Part shown: positions 53,673 to 62,634 of the stretch, piece after piece
How positions within the stretch are numbered: the first letter of the stretch is position 1
Layout: every line of letters starts with the position of its first letter
Source: Brevibacterium linens ATCC 9172
Lineage (GTDB): Bacteria > Actinomycetota > Actinomycetes > Actinomycetales > Brevibacteriaceae
Direction: 5' to 3'
Assembly (NCBI RefSeq): GCF_900169165.1
Contig: NZ_FXYY01000003.1
Location: 62,001-126,000, forward strand
DNA: 64,000 nt
The notes under the pieces: generated by a model
What the model saw: only the letters and a program-made list of their open reading frames with translations
Told to the model about the DNA's origin: nothing
Database searches by the model: none
Program-made: the position numbers and the translations under genes

Positions 53673-54794
53673 TCACACCGGGCTCAGGCCCAGAGATCTG
53701 CCGGACAGGCCCCGAGTGCGTCGCTTGAGCGACTCAGCGAGAGAGTCGAAAGCCTGCGCCGCAGGCGAATCGGGGCTGCCGAGCACGACCGGGGTGCCCG
53801 CGTCCGATCCTTCCCGCAGACGAGTGTCCAAGGGAATCTGAGCGAGCAGCGGAACCTCGTGTTCGAGGGTGGCGGTGAGGTTCTCGGCCACGCTGGCACC
53901 TCCGCCGGAGCCGAACACCTCCATTCGAGTGCCGTCGGGCATCTCCATCCACGACATGTTCTCGATGACTCCCGCCAGCGTCTGCTTCGTCTGCGTGGCG
54001 ATGGATCCGGCGCGTTCGGCGACCTGTGCGGCCGCTGACTGCGGTGTGGTGACGACGAGGAGTTCGGATGCGGGCAGCAGCTGTGCCACGGAGATGGCAA
54101 TGTCACCTGTGCCGGGAGGCAGATCGAGCAGCAGCACGTCGAGGTCGCCCCAGAACACATCCGTGAGGAACTGCTGCAGGGCGCGATGGAGCATCGGACC
54201 GCGCCAGACGACAGCCTGGCTCGCAGGGACGAACATGCCGATGCTCATCACCTTCACGTCATGGGCGACCTGCGGCAGGATCATCTCATCGACTCGGGTC
54301 GGCTTACCGGAGAGACCGAGCATGCCGGGGATGGAGAAGCCGTAGATGTCGGCATCGACGACGCCGACGCGCAGACCCTTCTCCGCCAGGGACACGGCGA
54401 GGTTCGCCGTCACCGAGGATTTGCCGACTCCGCCCTTTCCGGACGCAACGGCATAGACCTTGGTCAGAGACTCAGGACGGTTGAACGGAATATCGCGGGT
54501 GCCGGAGCCCTGCAGCTTCTCCTTCATCGCCTTGCGCTGTTCGGGGCTCATCGTCCCCAGCACGACAGCCACCTCGGTGACTCCGTCGACCCGGGCCACC
54601 GCGGCCTCCGTGTCCTTGGTGATCGTGTCCTTCAGCGGGCACCCGGCGATCGTGAGGAGAACCGTGACGGTGACCTTGCCGCCGTCGATGCCGATCGATT
54701 CGACCATGTCGAGTTCGACGATGCTGCGGCGGATCTCCGGGTCGATGACCCCGGTCAGCGCCTGTCTCACAGCGTCCACAGAGGGACCAGTCAT
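53673..54794 (-). CDS. mrp: Mrp/ApbC-type iron-sulfur cluster carrier ATPase
   Basis: The 373-residue P-loop protein has an N-terminal MIP18/DUF59 domain (to about residue 90) followed by the Mrp ATPase: ASGKGGVGKSSVTANLAVSL is the deviant Walker A, then DADIYGFSIPGMLG and LLLDLPPGTGDIAISVAQ. Mrp proteins bind and deliver Fe-S clusters. Many carry a C-x-x-C; none is visible here, as is usual for actinobacterial homologues. The start has AAAGGA with eight-base spacing. It is downstream of the DUF1003 gene. Confidence 0.93.
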   Translation of the reverse strand: MTGPSVDAVRQALTGVIDPEIRRSIVELDMVESIGIDGGKVTVTVLLTIAGCPLKDTITKDTEAAVARVDGVTEVAVVLGTMSPEQRKAMKEKLQGSGTRDIPFNRPESLTKVYAVASGKGGVGKSSVTANLAVSLAEKGLRVGVVDADIYGFSIPGMLGLSGKPTRVDEMILPQVAHDVKVMSIGMFVPASQAVVWRGPMLHRALQQFLTDVFWGDLDVLLLDLPPGTGDIAISVAQLLPASELLVVTTPQSAAAQVAERAGSIATQTKQTLAGVIENMSWMEMPDGTRMEVFGSGGGASVAENLTATLEHEVPLLAQIPLDTRLREGSDAGTPVVLGSPDSPAAQAFDSLAESLKRRTRGLSGRSLGLSPV

Positions 54795-54862
54795 ACCCAC
54801 GTCCTTTCGTTCCCGGGTCCGTGCTCCCGGGCCTTCAACACTACCTATCGGCGGTCGTCTCG

Positions 54863-55399
54863 TCATCCGCCGCGAGGGCCGCCTCGCCGCTGTTCGGAGG
54901 GTCGGGAATCGACGTCGCCGTCCTGCTTCTCCTCTTCCAGCTCCTTGAGCAGATCTTTGAGCTCCGAGCGGATGAAGTCGCGGGTGGCGACCTCACGCAT
55001 GGCGATGCGCAGCGCCGCGACCTCCCGTGCCAGGTACTCGGTGTCGGCGAGGTTGCGTTCGGCACGCTGCCGATCGTGTTCGAACTCGACGCGGTCCCGG
55101 TCGGTGCTGCGGTTCTCCGCGAGCAGGATCAGCGGGGCTGCGTAGGAAGCCTGCAGGGAGAGGATGAGGGTCAGCAGAGTGAAGTTCAGCGACCTCGGGT
55201 CGAACTGCCACGACTCGGGCAGCAGGGTGTTCCACAGCAGCCACACGGCACAGAAGACCGTCATCCCGACGAGGAACGCCGGAGTGCCCATGAACCGGGC
55301 AAAGGCTTCGGCCCCGCGGCCGAAGGTCTCGGGGGAGACGGTGAAGCTCGGCAGTCGGCGTTTGCTCGACCTCGGGATCTCGAAATCATCGACGGCCAT
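54863..55399 (-). CDS. DUF1003 membrane protein
   Basis: The 178-residue protein has two membrane helices (GMTVFCAVWLLWNTLL and TLLTLILSLQASYAAPLILL) joined by a loop with WQFDPRS, then a long charged helix with DRQRAERNLADTEYLAREVA. This is the DUF1003 pattern. The C-terminus is Glu/Lys/Gly-rich. It lies two bases after the MgtE-N/CBS gene stop and before mrp. The family role is unknown, although association with magnesium-transport genes is common. Confidence 0.9.
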   Translation of the reverse strand: MAVDDFEIPRSSKRRLPSFTVSPETFGRGAEAFARFMGTPAFLVGMTVFCAVWLLWNTLLPESWQFDPRSLNFTLLTLILSLQASYAAPLILLAENRSTDRDRVEFEHDRQRAERNLADTEYLAREVAALRIAMREVATRDFIRSELKDLLKELEEEKQDGDVDSRPSEQRRGGPRGG

Positions 55400-55401
55400 C
55401 T

Positions 55402-56676
55402 CTACCCCCTGCTGCGATCGTCACGACCGGTGGTTCGCCAGTCCTCGGGCAGAAGCTCGTCGAGGACGTCATCGACGGTGACCACACCGACGAGGCGATC
55501 ATTGTCATCGGTGATCGGCACCGACACCAGATTGTACGCGGCCAACAGCTTCGCCACCTCACCGAGGGGAGTCTCCGGCGACAGAGGTTCGACCTCGGTG
55601 TCGAGCATGATGCCGACCGCCTCGTGCGGCGGATGGCGCAGCATCTCCTGGATGTGGACGAGACCCAGATACTTGCCCGTCGGAGTCTCCACGGGCTGAC
55701 GGCAGACGAAGACCGCTGCGGCCAGGGCCGCCGGCAGGTCTTCCCGACGCACATGGGCCAGCGCCTCGGCGACCGTGGCCTCCGGGGTCAGGATCACCGG
55801 TTCGGTCGTCATCAGACCGCCCGCAGTGTCGTCATCGTAGGCCAGAAGCGTCCGCACATCTTCGGCCTCATCGGGCTCCATCAGCGTCAGGAACCGTTCG
55901 GCCTGATCATCACTGAGCTCGCCGAGGAGGTCAGCCGCGTCATCGGGCGCCATCTCCTCGAGCACGGTCACGGCTCGTTCGGTCTCGAGTCCCGCGAGGA
56001 TCTCGATCTGGGTCTCGGCCGGCAGCTCCTCGACGACATCGGCGAGGCGTTCGTCATCGAGGGCACGGGCGACCTGCAGGCGGCGGGACGAGTTCATCTC
56101 GAAGAGCACATCGGCGAGGTCGGCAGGCTTCGTGTCCTGATAGGCGGCGATGAGCTGGGTGGCTTCCTGGTCGACCTCGGAATCCACCGGATGGTCGGCG
56201 TCCGTCCAGTCGATCTGCTTGGTCTCACCACGGCGGCGGAACGCGGCGAAGGCGCTGCGTTCGGGCACGCGCCGCACGAACAGTCGGGTGACCTCCCAGT
56301 CCTTGTTCACCTGCTGTTCGATACCGACATCTTCGATGAGCACCGGTGAGTTGTCCTCCCGCAGGCGCAGACGCCGGTCGAGCAGATCGTTCATCACCAA
56401 GGTCTCGGACTCGCGCTGCTCGAAGCGCCGCATATTCACCAGACCGGTGGTGATGACCTGCCCGGAGTCGATTGCGGTGACCCGGCCCATCGGCACGAAG
56501 ACACGGCGCCGTCCCGGCACCTCGACGACGAGGCCGATGACTCGAGGGGACTGCCGCATCGTCGCACGGTAGACGAGAACGGCGTCGCGGACACGGCCGA
56601 CCTGATCTCCGAGAGGGTCGAACACGGGGGCGGAGACGAGTCGAGCGACGAAGACTCTTTTCGGTGGACCACTCAT
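55402..56676 (-). CDS. MgtE N-domain and CBS protein with PRC-like N-terminus, no transmembrane part
   Basis: The 424-residue protein has a PRC-barrel-like start (VFVARLVSAPVFDPLGDQVG), then the MgtE N-domain helical repeats (LADVVEELPAETQIEILAGL, ELSDDQAERFLTLM) and a CBS pair (DDDTAGGLMTTEPVIL to VVTVDDVLDELLPED). The membrane pore of MgtE is absent. Rv1232c has this same form. A magnesium-sensing or adaptor role is plausible. TAGTCT (56688-56683) ends six bases from the ATG, so the mRNA is probably leaderless. It heads the operon with DUF1003 and mrp. Confidence 0.9.
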   Translation of the reverse strand: MSGPPKRVFVARLVSAPVFDPLGDQVGRVRDAVLVYRATMRQSPRVIGLVVEVPGRRRVFVPMGRVTAIDSGQVITTGLVNMRRFEQRESETLVMNDLLDRRLRLREDNSPVLIEDVGIEQQVNKDWEVTRLFVRRVPERSAFAAFRRRGETKQIDWTDADHPVDSEVDQEATQLIAAYQDTKPADLADVLFEMNSSRRLQVARALDDERLADVVEELPAETQIEILAGLETERAVTVLEEMAPDDAADLLGELSDDQAERFLTLMEPDEAEDVRTLLAYDDDTAGGLMTTEPVILTPEATVAEALAHVRREDLPAALAAAVFVCRQPVETPTGKYLGLVHIQEMLRHPPHEAVGIMLDTEVEPLSPETPLGEVAKLLAAYNLVSVPITDDNDRLVGVVTVDDVLDELLPEDWRTTGRDDRSRG

Positions 56677-56782
56677 GGTCTCAGACTACGTGGTGCGTGG
56701 AGATTTCAGTGGTCGCTTCCAGGAATTGAATCCAGATCACATCCGCTGCAGGTGGACGCAGCGGGCGTCGGGTTCCATCCGG

Positions 56783-56848
56783 ACTCTTCTCCTATTCATC
56801 AAGCCGTCCTAACTGCTTCATCTCGTTGTCGCCCCATCTCCCTAGGGT
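56783..56848 (+). promoter_or_regulatory. PHO-box-like 11-base periodic array with a -10 element
   Basis: Pentamers ACTCT, ATTCA, CGTCC, CTTCA and TGTCG begin at 56783, 56794, 56805, 56816 and 56827, each 11 bases apart and all with TC at positions 3-4. TAGGGT at 56843-56848 is a -10 candidate identical to that before the 5'-nucleotidase. The repeats are weaker than that array. The gene downstream is a secreted phosphoesterase. PhoP binding is inference. Confidence 0.4.
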
Positions 56849-56892
56849 CATCTCTCGGCAGAACCCGCCACAGTCGAATACAGGAGAAATCC

Positions 56893-58818
56893 ATGCAGAC
56901 ACGACGAATCCGCCCGCGCACCGCCGCCGCAGGTTTGGGGGCCTGCGCCGCGCTCTCGCTCTTCGCCCCGCTTCTCTCACCGACGGAGGCGGTGGCAGCG
57001 GACGCTCCGGCCGAACTCTACGAGGGCCACGTCCAGGTCGACCGCGGCAAGGCCGCCGACCCGCAGAAGTTCACCGGTCAGGTCTTCGACGACGTCAATG
57101 AGAACTCGAAGCTCGACGGTGATGAGGAGGGCGTCTCCGGCGTCGCGGTGAGCAACGGAGTCGACGTCGTCCTCACGGACGGAGACGGACGCTACGCGCT
57201 GCCCGTGCGAGAGAACATGACCGTCTCGATCACTCAGCCCGCCGGATGGCAGGTGCCCGTCGATGAGGACATGATCGCACAGTTCAGCTACAACCATCTG
57301 CCGGAAGGCTCCGGAGACCTCGAGTTCGGAGGCATCGAACCGACCGGTGAGACACCGAAGGCCGTGAACTTCCCGATGATCGAGTCGCAGGCTTCGGCGC
57401 AGGACGACCAGAACTGCCCGATCGCCGCCGATACCCAGGCGTATGACACGACCGAGATGGGCTATGCCCGCGACGGTGCCGTCGGCGACCTCGCCGATCG
57501 CAGCGACTACGGGGCGTGTGGCGTGCTTCTGCTCGGCGACAACGTCGGTGACGACCTCAGCCTCAATGACGAACTGCGAGACATCTACTCGCAGATGAAT
57601 GGCCCCGTGCGAGTGGCACCGGGCAACCACGATCAGGACTACGACGCGGTCGATGACTCGCACGCCCTCGACACCTTCCGCGACCAGTTCGGGCCCTCGT
57701 ACTTCTCCTACGAGGTCGGCAAGACCCACTTCGTCGTCCTCGACAGCATCGAGTACGAGGGCAAGGCGAACCGGAAGAAGTACAAGGAGAAGATCAGTCA
57801 GGAGCAGCTGACCTGGCTGGAGAACGATCTGCAGAACGTTCCGCGGAACGCTCAGGTCGTCATCGCCACCCATGCGCCCATCCTCACGCACAAAGACGTC
57901 GTCGTCGACAATGCGAAGGACTTCTACGACGTCATCGCCGACTACCCGAACGCCGTGACCGTGGGCGGACACACGCACACTCAGGAGAACCTCGTGGCAG
58001 GTCAGACGCGGAAGGAATGGGCCGCGGCCGGGATCGAGAAGCTGCCGAATACACAGATCGTGGCCGGCGCCGTCTCCGGAGACTGGTACTCCGGCGGGCT
58101 CAATGCCGACGGACTGCCGTACGCATTCACCCAGGACGCGTCGGAGCCGGGCGTGCTCACCCTCGAATACGACGGTAGCTCGCGCAGCGAACGCTACACC
58201 GTGCGGGGCGAGTCCGAAGATCACCAGCTGCTGCTCGGAGTGAATTCGCCCGAGTGGCGCGATTGGGCGCAGAAGGCGCAGGAGTGGCAGGACGCGGACA
58301 GGGAAGGCGATGCCCCGGAGGCGGTGTCCGAACGCGTCGTCACCCGCGATGACCTCAGGCAGGGCGAGACCTGGCTGACCTCGAGCTTCCTCGCCGGCAC
58401 CGCAGACGCCCGCGTGGAGGTCAGCTTCGACGGCAAGGCGCCGAAGCGGTCCGAGCACACTCAGCCGGGCAAGGGCGAAGCCTTGGCCAAGGGCTGGGAA
58501 TACACCGATCCGTACACGGCCTCGCAGAACCTGCGGACGTCGGGCAATGTGGGCCGGTCGAGCTCGCATCTGTGGCGGACCGCGATCCCGTCGGATCTCG
58601 ATCTGGGCACGCACACCGCCGAGGTGACCGGAACCGATCGCTACGGTCGTGACTTCACGCAGACGGTCCGGTTCACCGTGGTCGAGGACGAGGCTGCGGC
58701 GAAGGCCGAATCGCAGAAGCTGCTGCCTCAGGACGGCTTCGACGCCCAGCAGAAGAAGGAAGTCCGGGACCCGTCGGGTCTCGACTCCGACGAGGCTCAG
58801 TCGGCTCGCAACGACTGA
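56893..58818 (+). CDS. Secreted calcineurin-like metallophosphoesterase
   Basis: The 641-residue secreted protein has a signal peptide to about residue 36, an N-terminal beta-sandwich of the SdrD/Metallophos_N type (GQVFDDVNENSKLDGDEEGV), a central phosphoesterase domain and a C-terminal beta domain. Metal motifs are AADTQAYD in place of the usual D-x-H, LGDNVGDD, GNHDQDYD, ATHAPILTH and GGHTHTQ. D-x-Q at the first motif seems typical of this subfamily. There is no wall-sorting signal. AGGAGA precedes the ATG. The substrate is unknown. Confidence 0.9.
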   Translation: MQTRRIRPRTAAAGLGACAALSLFAPLLSPTEAVAADAPAELYEGHVQVDRGKAADPQKFTGQVFDDVNENSKLDGDEEGVSGVAVSNGVDVVLTDGDGRYALPVRENMTVSITQPAGWQVPVDEDMIAQFSYNHLPEGSGDLEFGGIEPTGETPKAVNFPMIESQASAQDDQNCPIAADTQAYDTTEMGYARDGAVGDLADRSDYGACGVLLLGDNVGDDLSLNDELRDIYSQMNGPVRVAPGNHDQDYDAVDDSHALDTFRDQFGPSYFSYEVGKTHFVVLDSIEYEGKANRKKYKEKISQEQLTWLENDLQNVPRNAQVVIATHAPILTHKDVVVDNAKDFYDVIADYPNAVTVGGHTHTQENLVAGQTRKEWAAAGIEKLPNTQIVAGAVSGDWYSGGLNADGLPYAFTQDASEPGVLTLEYDGSSRSERYTVRGESEDHQLLLGVNSPEWRDWAQKAQEWQDADREGDAPEAVSERVVTRDDLRQGETWLTSSFLAGTADARVEVSFDGKAPKRSEHTQPGKGEALAKGWEYTDPYTASQNLRTSGNVGRSSSHLWRTAIPSDLDLGTHTAEVTGTDRYGRDFTQTVRFTVVEDEAAAKAESQKLLPQDGFDAQQKKEVRDPSGLDSDEAQSARND

Positions 58819-58893
58819 GCGCTGAAGAAGGAGCTGAAGCTCAGCGCGGCAGACGGATGACGATGTCTGCGAGCTGCGGAGAACTGAGAGGAG

Positions 58894-58919
58894 CGGGGCC
58901 CGCCGAACGGCGGGCCCCG
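58894..58919. terminator. Bidirectional terminator after the phosphoesterase
   Basis: A perfect 12-base GC-rich stem, 58894-58905 with 58908-58919, lies between convergent genes, ten bases from the P1 peptidase stop. Confidence 0.85.
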
Positions 58920-58928
58920 TCTCCGTGA

Positions 58929-60020
58929 TCAGAGTGCGGTGAACTCCGAGCTGAAATCCGGTGCGATCTCGCTCAGCGTCGGCGGCTGTCCCCAAGCGCC
59001 GTCGACGGGGGTCGCCGAAGCATGGGCGTCGAGGATCGCCAAGCTCAGCGCATCGGCCGCCGCAGCGGAGATCATCACGAGCTCTCGGGTAGCGGCGTCA
59101 CGGTTGGTGGGCAGATCCTGGGCTCCGGTGGCGATGCCGAAGACCGTATCGCCGTCGAAGAGAGTGTGCGAAGGCTGCACGGCTCGCGAGATGCCGGCAT
59201 GTGCTCCCGAGGCCATCCGTGTGGTCTGGGCCGGATCGAGTCGCGCGTCGGTGGCGATGATCGCGATCGTCGTGTTCTTCGCCGAGGATCCCGAACCCGG
59301 TGACGGTGCGGCGGGAAGTCCGTGGACCGTGGGCAGATCGAGACCGACTGAGCGCAGCAGCGGGTCCAACCACAGACCGCCCGACGGTGTGCCGATCGTC
59401 CCCAGCGAATTCGCTGCCACAAGAGCCGCGACAGTGGTCCCGCTGGGCAGACGGACGGCGAAGGAACCGAGTCCTCCCCGCAGGGTCTGAAACCCGGACC
59501 GAGCTCCTGTACCTGCTCCGATGCTGCCTCGGACTTCGCCCGTTCGGCCGGAGAGCGCCGCGCGTGTCGCCTGTGTGCCCTCGTCCGGCTGCGGCGGGGC
59601 GAGGGAACCGTCCCCGCGGCCGAGATCGTAGATCGCGGCCGCGGGAACGAGCGGAATGACCGTATCGGCCAGTCCGGGAGCGGGGAACCCGAGTCCCGCC
59701 TCGGCGAGGGTGTCGACGACACCGGATACGGCGCCCAAGCCGAACGCGGAGCCGCCGGTGAGGACGATGGCATCGGCACCGTAGGAGTGTGTTCCCGGCG
59801 CGATGACATCGGTCTCACGGGTGGCGGGACCGCCGCCGCGGACATCGACGCCGATGGTCGACCCGGGTGGGGGCAGCACAGTGGTGATCCCGGTCAGGCG
59901 GGCGTCGGTGAGCTCACCGGCATGACCGAGGCGCATGCCGGGGATCTCGAGGATTCCGCGCCCGCGGACCGGGCCGGAGCATGCGTCCCAACCCGGCCTG
60001 CTGACGGCACCCGGGGTCAT
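58929..60020 (-). CDS. P1-family (DmpA/BapA-like) N-terminal-nucleophile peptidase
   Basis: The 363-residue protein matches the DmpA-type peptidases that self-cleave into two subunits. The likely autoproteolytic site is KNTTIAIIATDARL, where a Thr after Asn becomes the nucleophile. Other markers are VLPPPGSTIGVDVRGGGPAT, VLTGGSAFGLGAVSGV and the GIATGAQD region. Members cleave N-terminal D-amino acids or beta-peptides, and some are ornithine acyltransferase-like. Its ATG overlaps the pepP stop (TGATG), so the two peptidases are co-translated. Confidence 0.9.
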   Translation of the reverse strand: MTPGAVSRPGWDACSGPVRGRGILEIPGMRLGHAGELTDARLTGITTVLPPPGSTIGVDVRGGGPATRETDVIAPGTHSYGADAIVLTGGSAFGLGAVSGVVDTLAEAGLGFPAPGLADTVIPLVPAAAIYDLGRGDGSLAPPQPDEGTQATRAALSGRTGEVRGSIGAGTGARSGFQTLRGGLGSFAVRLPSGTTVAALVAANSLGTIGTPSGGLWLDPLLRSVGLDLPTVHGLPAAPSPGSGSSAKNTTIAIIATDARLDPAQTTRMASGAHAGISRAVQPSHTLFDGDTVFGIATGAQDLPTNRDAATRELVMISAAAADALSLAILDAHASATPVDGAWGQPPTLSEIAPDFSSEFTAL

Positions 60021-61546
60021 CAGCGGTCCTGGTGCCGTCCCTGCACCCAGGCTTCGACCTCGGTTCGGGTGCGGGGGAAGTCGGCGGAGAGATTCTCCAC
60101 TCCGTCGGCGGTGACGAGCACGTCGTCCTCGATGCGGACACCATTGCCGCGGAACTCCTCGGGCAGCAGCAGGTCATCGGACTTGAAGTACAGTCCGGGT
60201 TCGATGGTGAAGATCATTCCCGGCTCGATGGTGGCGTCCAGGTACATCTCCGCTCTCGCCTGCGCGCAGTCATGGACGTCGAGGCCGAGGTGGTGGCTGG
60301 TGCCGTGGACCATCCACCGGCGGTGCTGCTGTCCTTCCGGCGACAGCGAAACGGCGGCGGAGACCGGCAGCACGCCGAACTCTTCGAGACGCGTCGCGAT
60401 GACCTCCATGGCCGCCTCGTGGACCTCTCGGAACTTCACGGGACGGTCGGTGTGTTCGGCGGCCACGGCGAAAGCGGCGTCGGAGGCTTCGAGTACGGCA
60501 TCGTAGATCTTCGCCTGCACCTGACTGAATGTCCCTGAGACGGGCAGGGTGCGCGTGATGTCCGCTGTGTAGAGCGAATCCGCTTCGGCTCCGGCGTCGA
60601 CGAGGATGAGGTCACCGTCCCGGACCTGGCCGTTGTTGCGGATCCAGTGCAGTGTGCAGGCATTGTTGCCCGAGGCGGCGATCGTGTCATAGCCGACCCC
60701 ATTGCCGTCGGAGCGGGCAGCGGTTTCGAACGCGGTTTCGACGATTCGTTCTCCCCGGCGGTGTCCGAGTGCGGTCGGCAGCGATGCCACCACATTGTCG
60801 AATCCGGCTCGGGTGATGGCGACGGCTTCGCGCAGCTGGGCGATCTCGTGGTCGTCCTTGATCAGGCGCAGCTCGGAGAGCATCTGGGCCAGTTCCGCAT
60901 CTCCGGCCTCGGACGTCTCGAGATCGGCCTGGACCTGGGTGCGAGCGAGGTCGATGACTCCGTCGATGCGAGTGTCGGCCTGACGGACGAGGCGGACGGA
61001 GATGGCACCGAGGTCTTTCGTGATGGCGTCATCGACGGTGGCGGAGTTCGCCGTGGCGATGCCGGTCATGAGGGACATGGCCTCGAGGTCGGCGCGGGGT
61101 CCGACCCAATATTCGCCGTAGCGGGAATCGGAGAAGAACTCTTCGGTGTCGGCGCCGGCTCGAGGACGGAAGTACAATGTCACGTCGTGGCCGTCGCCCT
61201 CGGGTTCGAAGACGAGAACGGCGTCGGGCTCGGAATCGGCCTCCAGGCCGGTGAGATGGATGAACGCGGAATGGGCACGGAAACGGTAGTCGGTGTCGTT
61301 CGAGCGGACCTTGAGTCCGCCGGCGGGAACGACGAGCCGCTCACCGGGGAAGGCTGCCGAGACGGCGTCGCGGCGTGCCGGGGTGAAACCGGCGGCGGCG
61401 AGAGCCTCGGCATCGAGAGGTGTGCGATGCCAACCGGAGGCGACGAAGTCGCGGAAGGCGGTGGAATTCGGTCGATGCGAGCGATTGTTCACGCGGTCTG
61501 CGAGGTCCTGTGTCGAGTCTGGGAGTTCTGAATTGTGCTCTGTCAT
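60020..61546 (-). CDS. pepP: Aminopeptidase P (Xaa-Pro aminopeptidase)
   Basis: The 508-residue M24B metallopeptidase removes N-terminal residues that precede proline. The N-terminal domain has the PAGGLKVRSNDTDYRFRAHS region. The C-terminal pita-bread fold has LVDAGAEADSLYTADITRTL (two Asp ligands), VHGTSHHLGLDVHD (His), TIEPGLYF (Glu) and the final GVRIEDDVLVT (Glu). TAGACT (61558-61553) ends six bases from the ATG, so the mRNA should be leaderless. It pairs with the P1 peptidase downstream. Confidence 0.95.
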   Translation of the reverse strand: MTEHNSELPDSTQDLADRVNNRSHRPNSTAFRDFVASGWHRTPLDAEALAAAGFTPARRDAVSAAFPGERLVVPAGGLKVRSNDTDYRFRAHSAFIHLTGLEADSEPDAVLVFEPEGDGHDVTLYFRPRAGADTEEFFSDSRYGEYWVGPRADLEAMSLMTGIATANSATVDDAITKDLGAISVRLVRQADTRIDGVIDLARTQVQADLETSEAGDAELAQMLSELRLIKDDHEIAQLREAVAITRAGFDNVVASLPTALGHRRGERIVETAFETAARSDGNGVGYDTIAASGNNACTLHWIRNNGQVRDGDLILVDAGAEADSLYTADITRTLPVSGTFSQVQAKIYDAVLEASDAAFAVAAEHTDRPVKFREVHEAAMEVIATRLEEFGVLPVSAAVSLSPEGQQHRRWMVHGTSHHLGLDVHDCAQARAEMYLDATIEPGMIFTIEPGLYFKSDDLLLPEEFRGNGVRIEDDVLVTADGVENLSADFPRTRTEVEAWVQGRHQDR

Positions 61547-61624
61547 ACCGCCAGTCTAGACGGGTGGAGTGACATGGAGTGCACATGTGGAAGTCGGAAC
61601 GACAGATGCAGATACACTGTGACC

Positions 61625-62482
61625 ATGGTCATCGATCTCCATGTGCACACCGCATTCTCGGACGGGACCCAGACTCCTTCCGAACTCATCTCAGAAGCCT
61701 CGATGGAGGGCATCGACGTCGTCGGACTCACCGACCACGACACCACCGCCGGTTGGACCCTTGCCGAAGATGCTGCCCGCGTCTACGGGCTCGGACTGGT
61801 GCGGGGAATGGAGATCTCCTGCCGCTACGAGGGCATCAGCGTGCACCTTCTGTCGTACCTGCACGACCCGTACAATACGGGTCTGGCCGAAGTCGTGCAG
61901 GAGACGAGGCGGGCCCGCCTCGACCGCACACACCTCATCATCGAAAGATTGGCCGAAGACTATCCGATTGATATGGATGCGGTGCTCTCGGTCTCCGGCG
62001 AAGACGCCACGATCGGACGTCCGCATATCGCCGATGCGCTGGTGGCAGCCGGTGTCGTCGAGTCCCGCACCGAAGCGTTCACGTCGATTCTGTCGAGCCA
62101 CGGAAAGTACCATGTGTCTCTGCCGACGATCGACCCGATCACTGCGATCGGACTCATTCGCGAAGCCGGGGGAGTCTCGGTCTTCGCTCACCCGCGCGCG
62201 GCCATGCGCGGCCGGGTGGTCCCTGATTCGGCGATCACCGATTTCATCGCCGCAGGCCTCGACGGACTCGAGGTCGACCACCGGGACAATCCTCCGCAGG
62301 AGCGCGAAGCGATGCGGCGGCTGGCGCACGAGCATGACCTCATCATCACCGGCTCGAGCGACTACCACGGCACGGGCAAACCCAATCGTCTCGGCGAGCA
62401 CGTCACCTCCGACCATATGCTCGCAAAGCTGCTCGAACGCGCCGCGTCACGGCCTGGTGGGGTCGACTTCATCCAGGGCTGA
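61625..62482 (+). CDS. PHP-domain phosphoesterase (YciV/RNase AM-like)
   Basis: The 285-residue protein has the PHP metal motifs DLHVHTAFSDG at the N-terminus, GLTDHDTTAGW, GMEISCRYEG, AHPRAA and SSDYHGTGK near the end. Characterised relatives dephosphorylate 3',5'-nucleoside bisphosphates and trim RNA 5' ends. TACACT at 61613-61618 ends six bases before the ATG, so translation is probably leaderless. It is divergent from pepP. Confidence 0.92.
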   Translation: MVIDLHVHTAFSDGTQTPSELISEASMEGIDVVGLTDHDTTAGWTLAEDAARVYGLGLVRGMEISCRYEGISVHLLSYLHDPYNTGLAEVVQETRRARLDRTHLIIERLAEDYPIDMDAVLSVSGEDATIGRPHIADALVAAGVVESRTEAFTSILSSHGKYHVSLPTIDPITAIGLIREAGGVSVFAHPRAAMRGRVVPDSAITDFIAAGLDGLEVDHRDNPPQEREAMRRLAHEHDLIITGSSDYHGTGKPNRLGEHVTSDHMLAKLLERAASRPGGVDFIQG

Positions 62483-62562
62483 GCCCATACGACAGACCGG
62501 CCACGGGCGCGAGAAGTCCGACAGACTGGAAGACGAGCAGGACCGGCGCCGCATCGACATCG

Positions 62563-62594
62563 ACGAGGGGCCCGACCACTCGGTCGGGCCCCTC
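62563..62594. terminator. Bidirectional terminator between the PHP and helicase genes
   Basis: A perfect 13-base stem, 62563-62575 with 62582-62594, has a six-base loop. It lies between the convergent PHP and DEAD-box genes. Confidence 0.85.
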
Positions 62595-62634
62595 GTCGGG
62601 GTTGTGCGGGGACTCGGTCTCGCCCGCGGACGGA

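Noticed and set aside
56977..58995. 672-codon open frame opposite the secreted phosphoesterase
   Set aside because: Low-complexity composition, and it runs across the terminator at 58894-58919. The plus strand has signal peptide and metal motifs.
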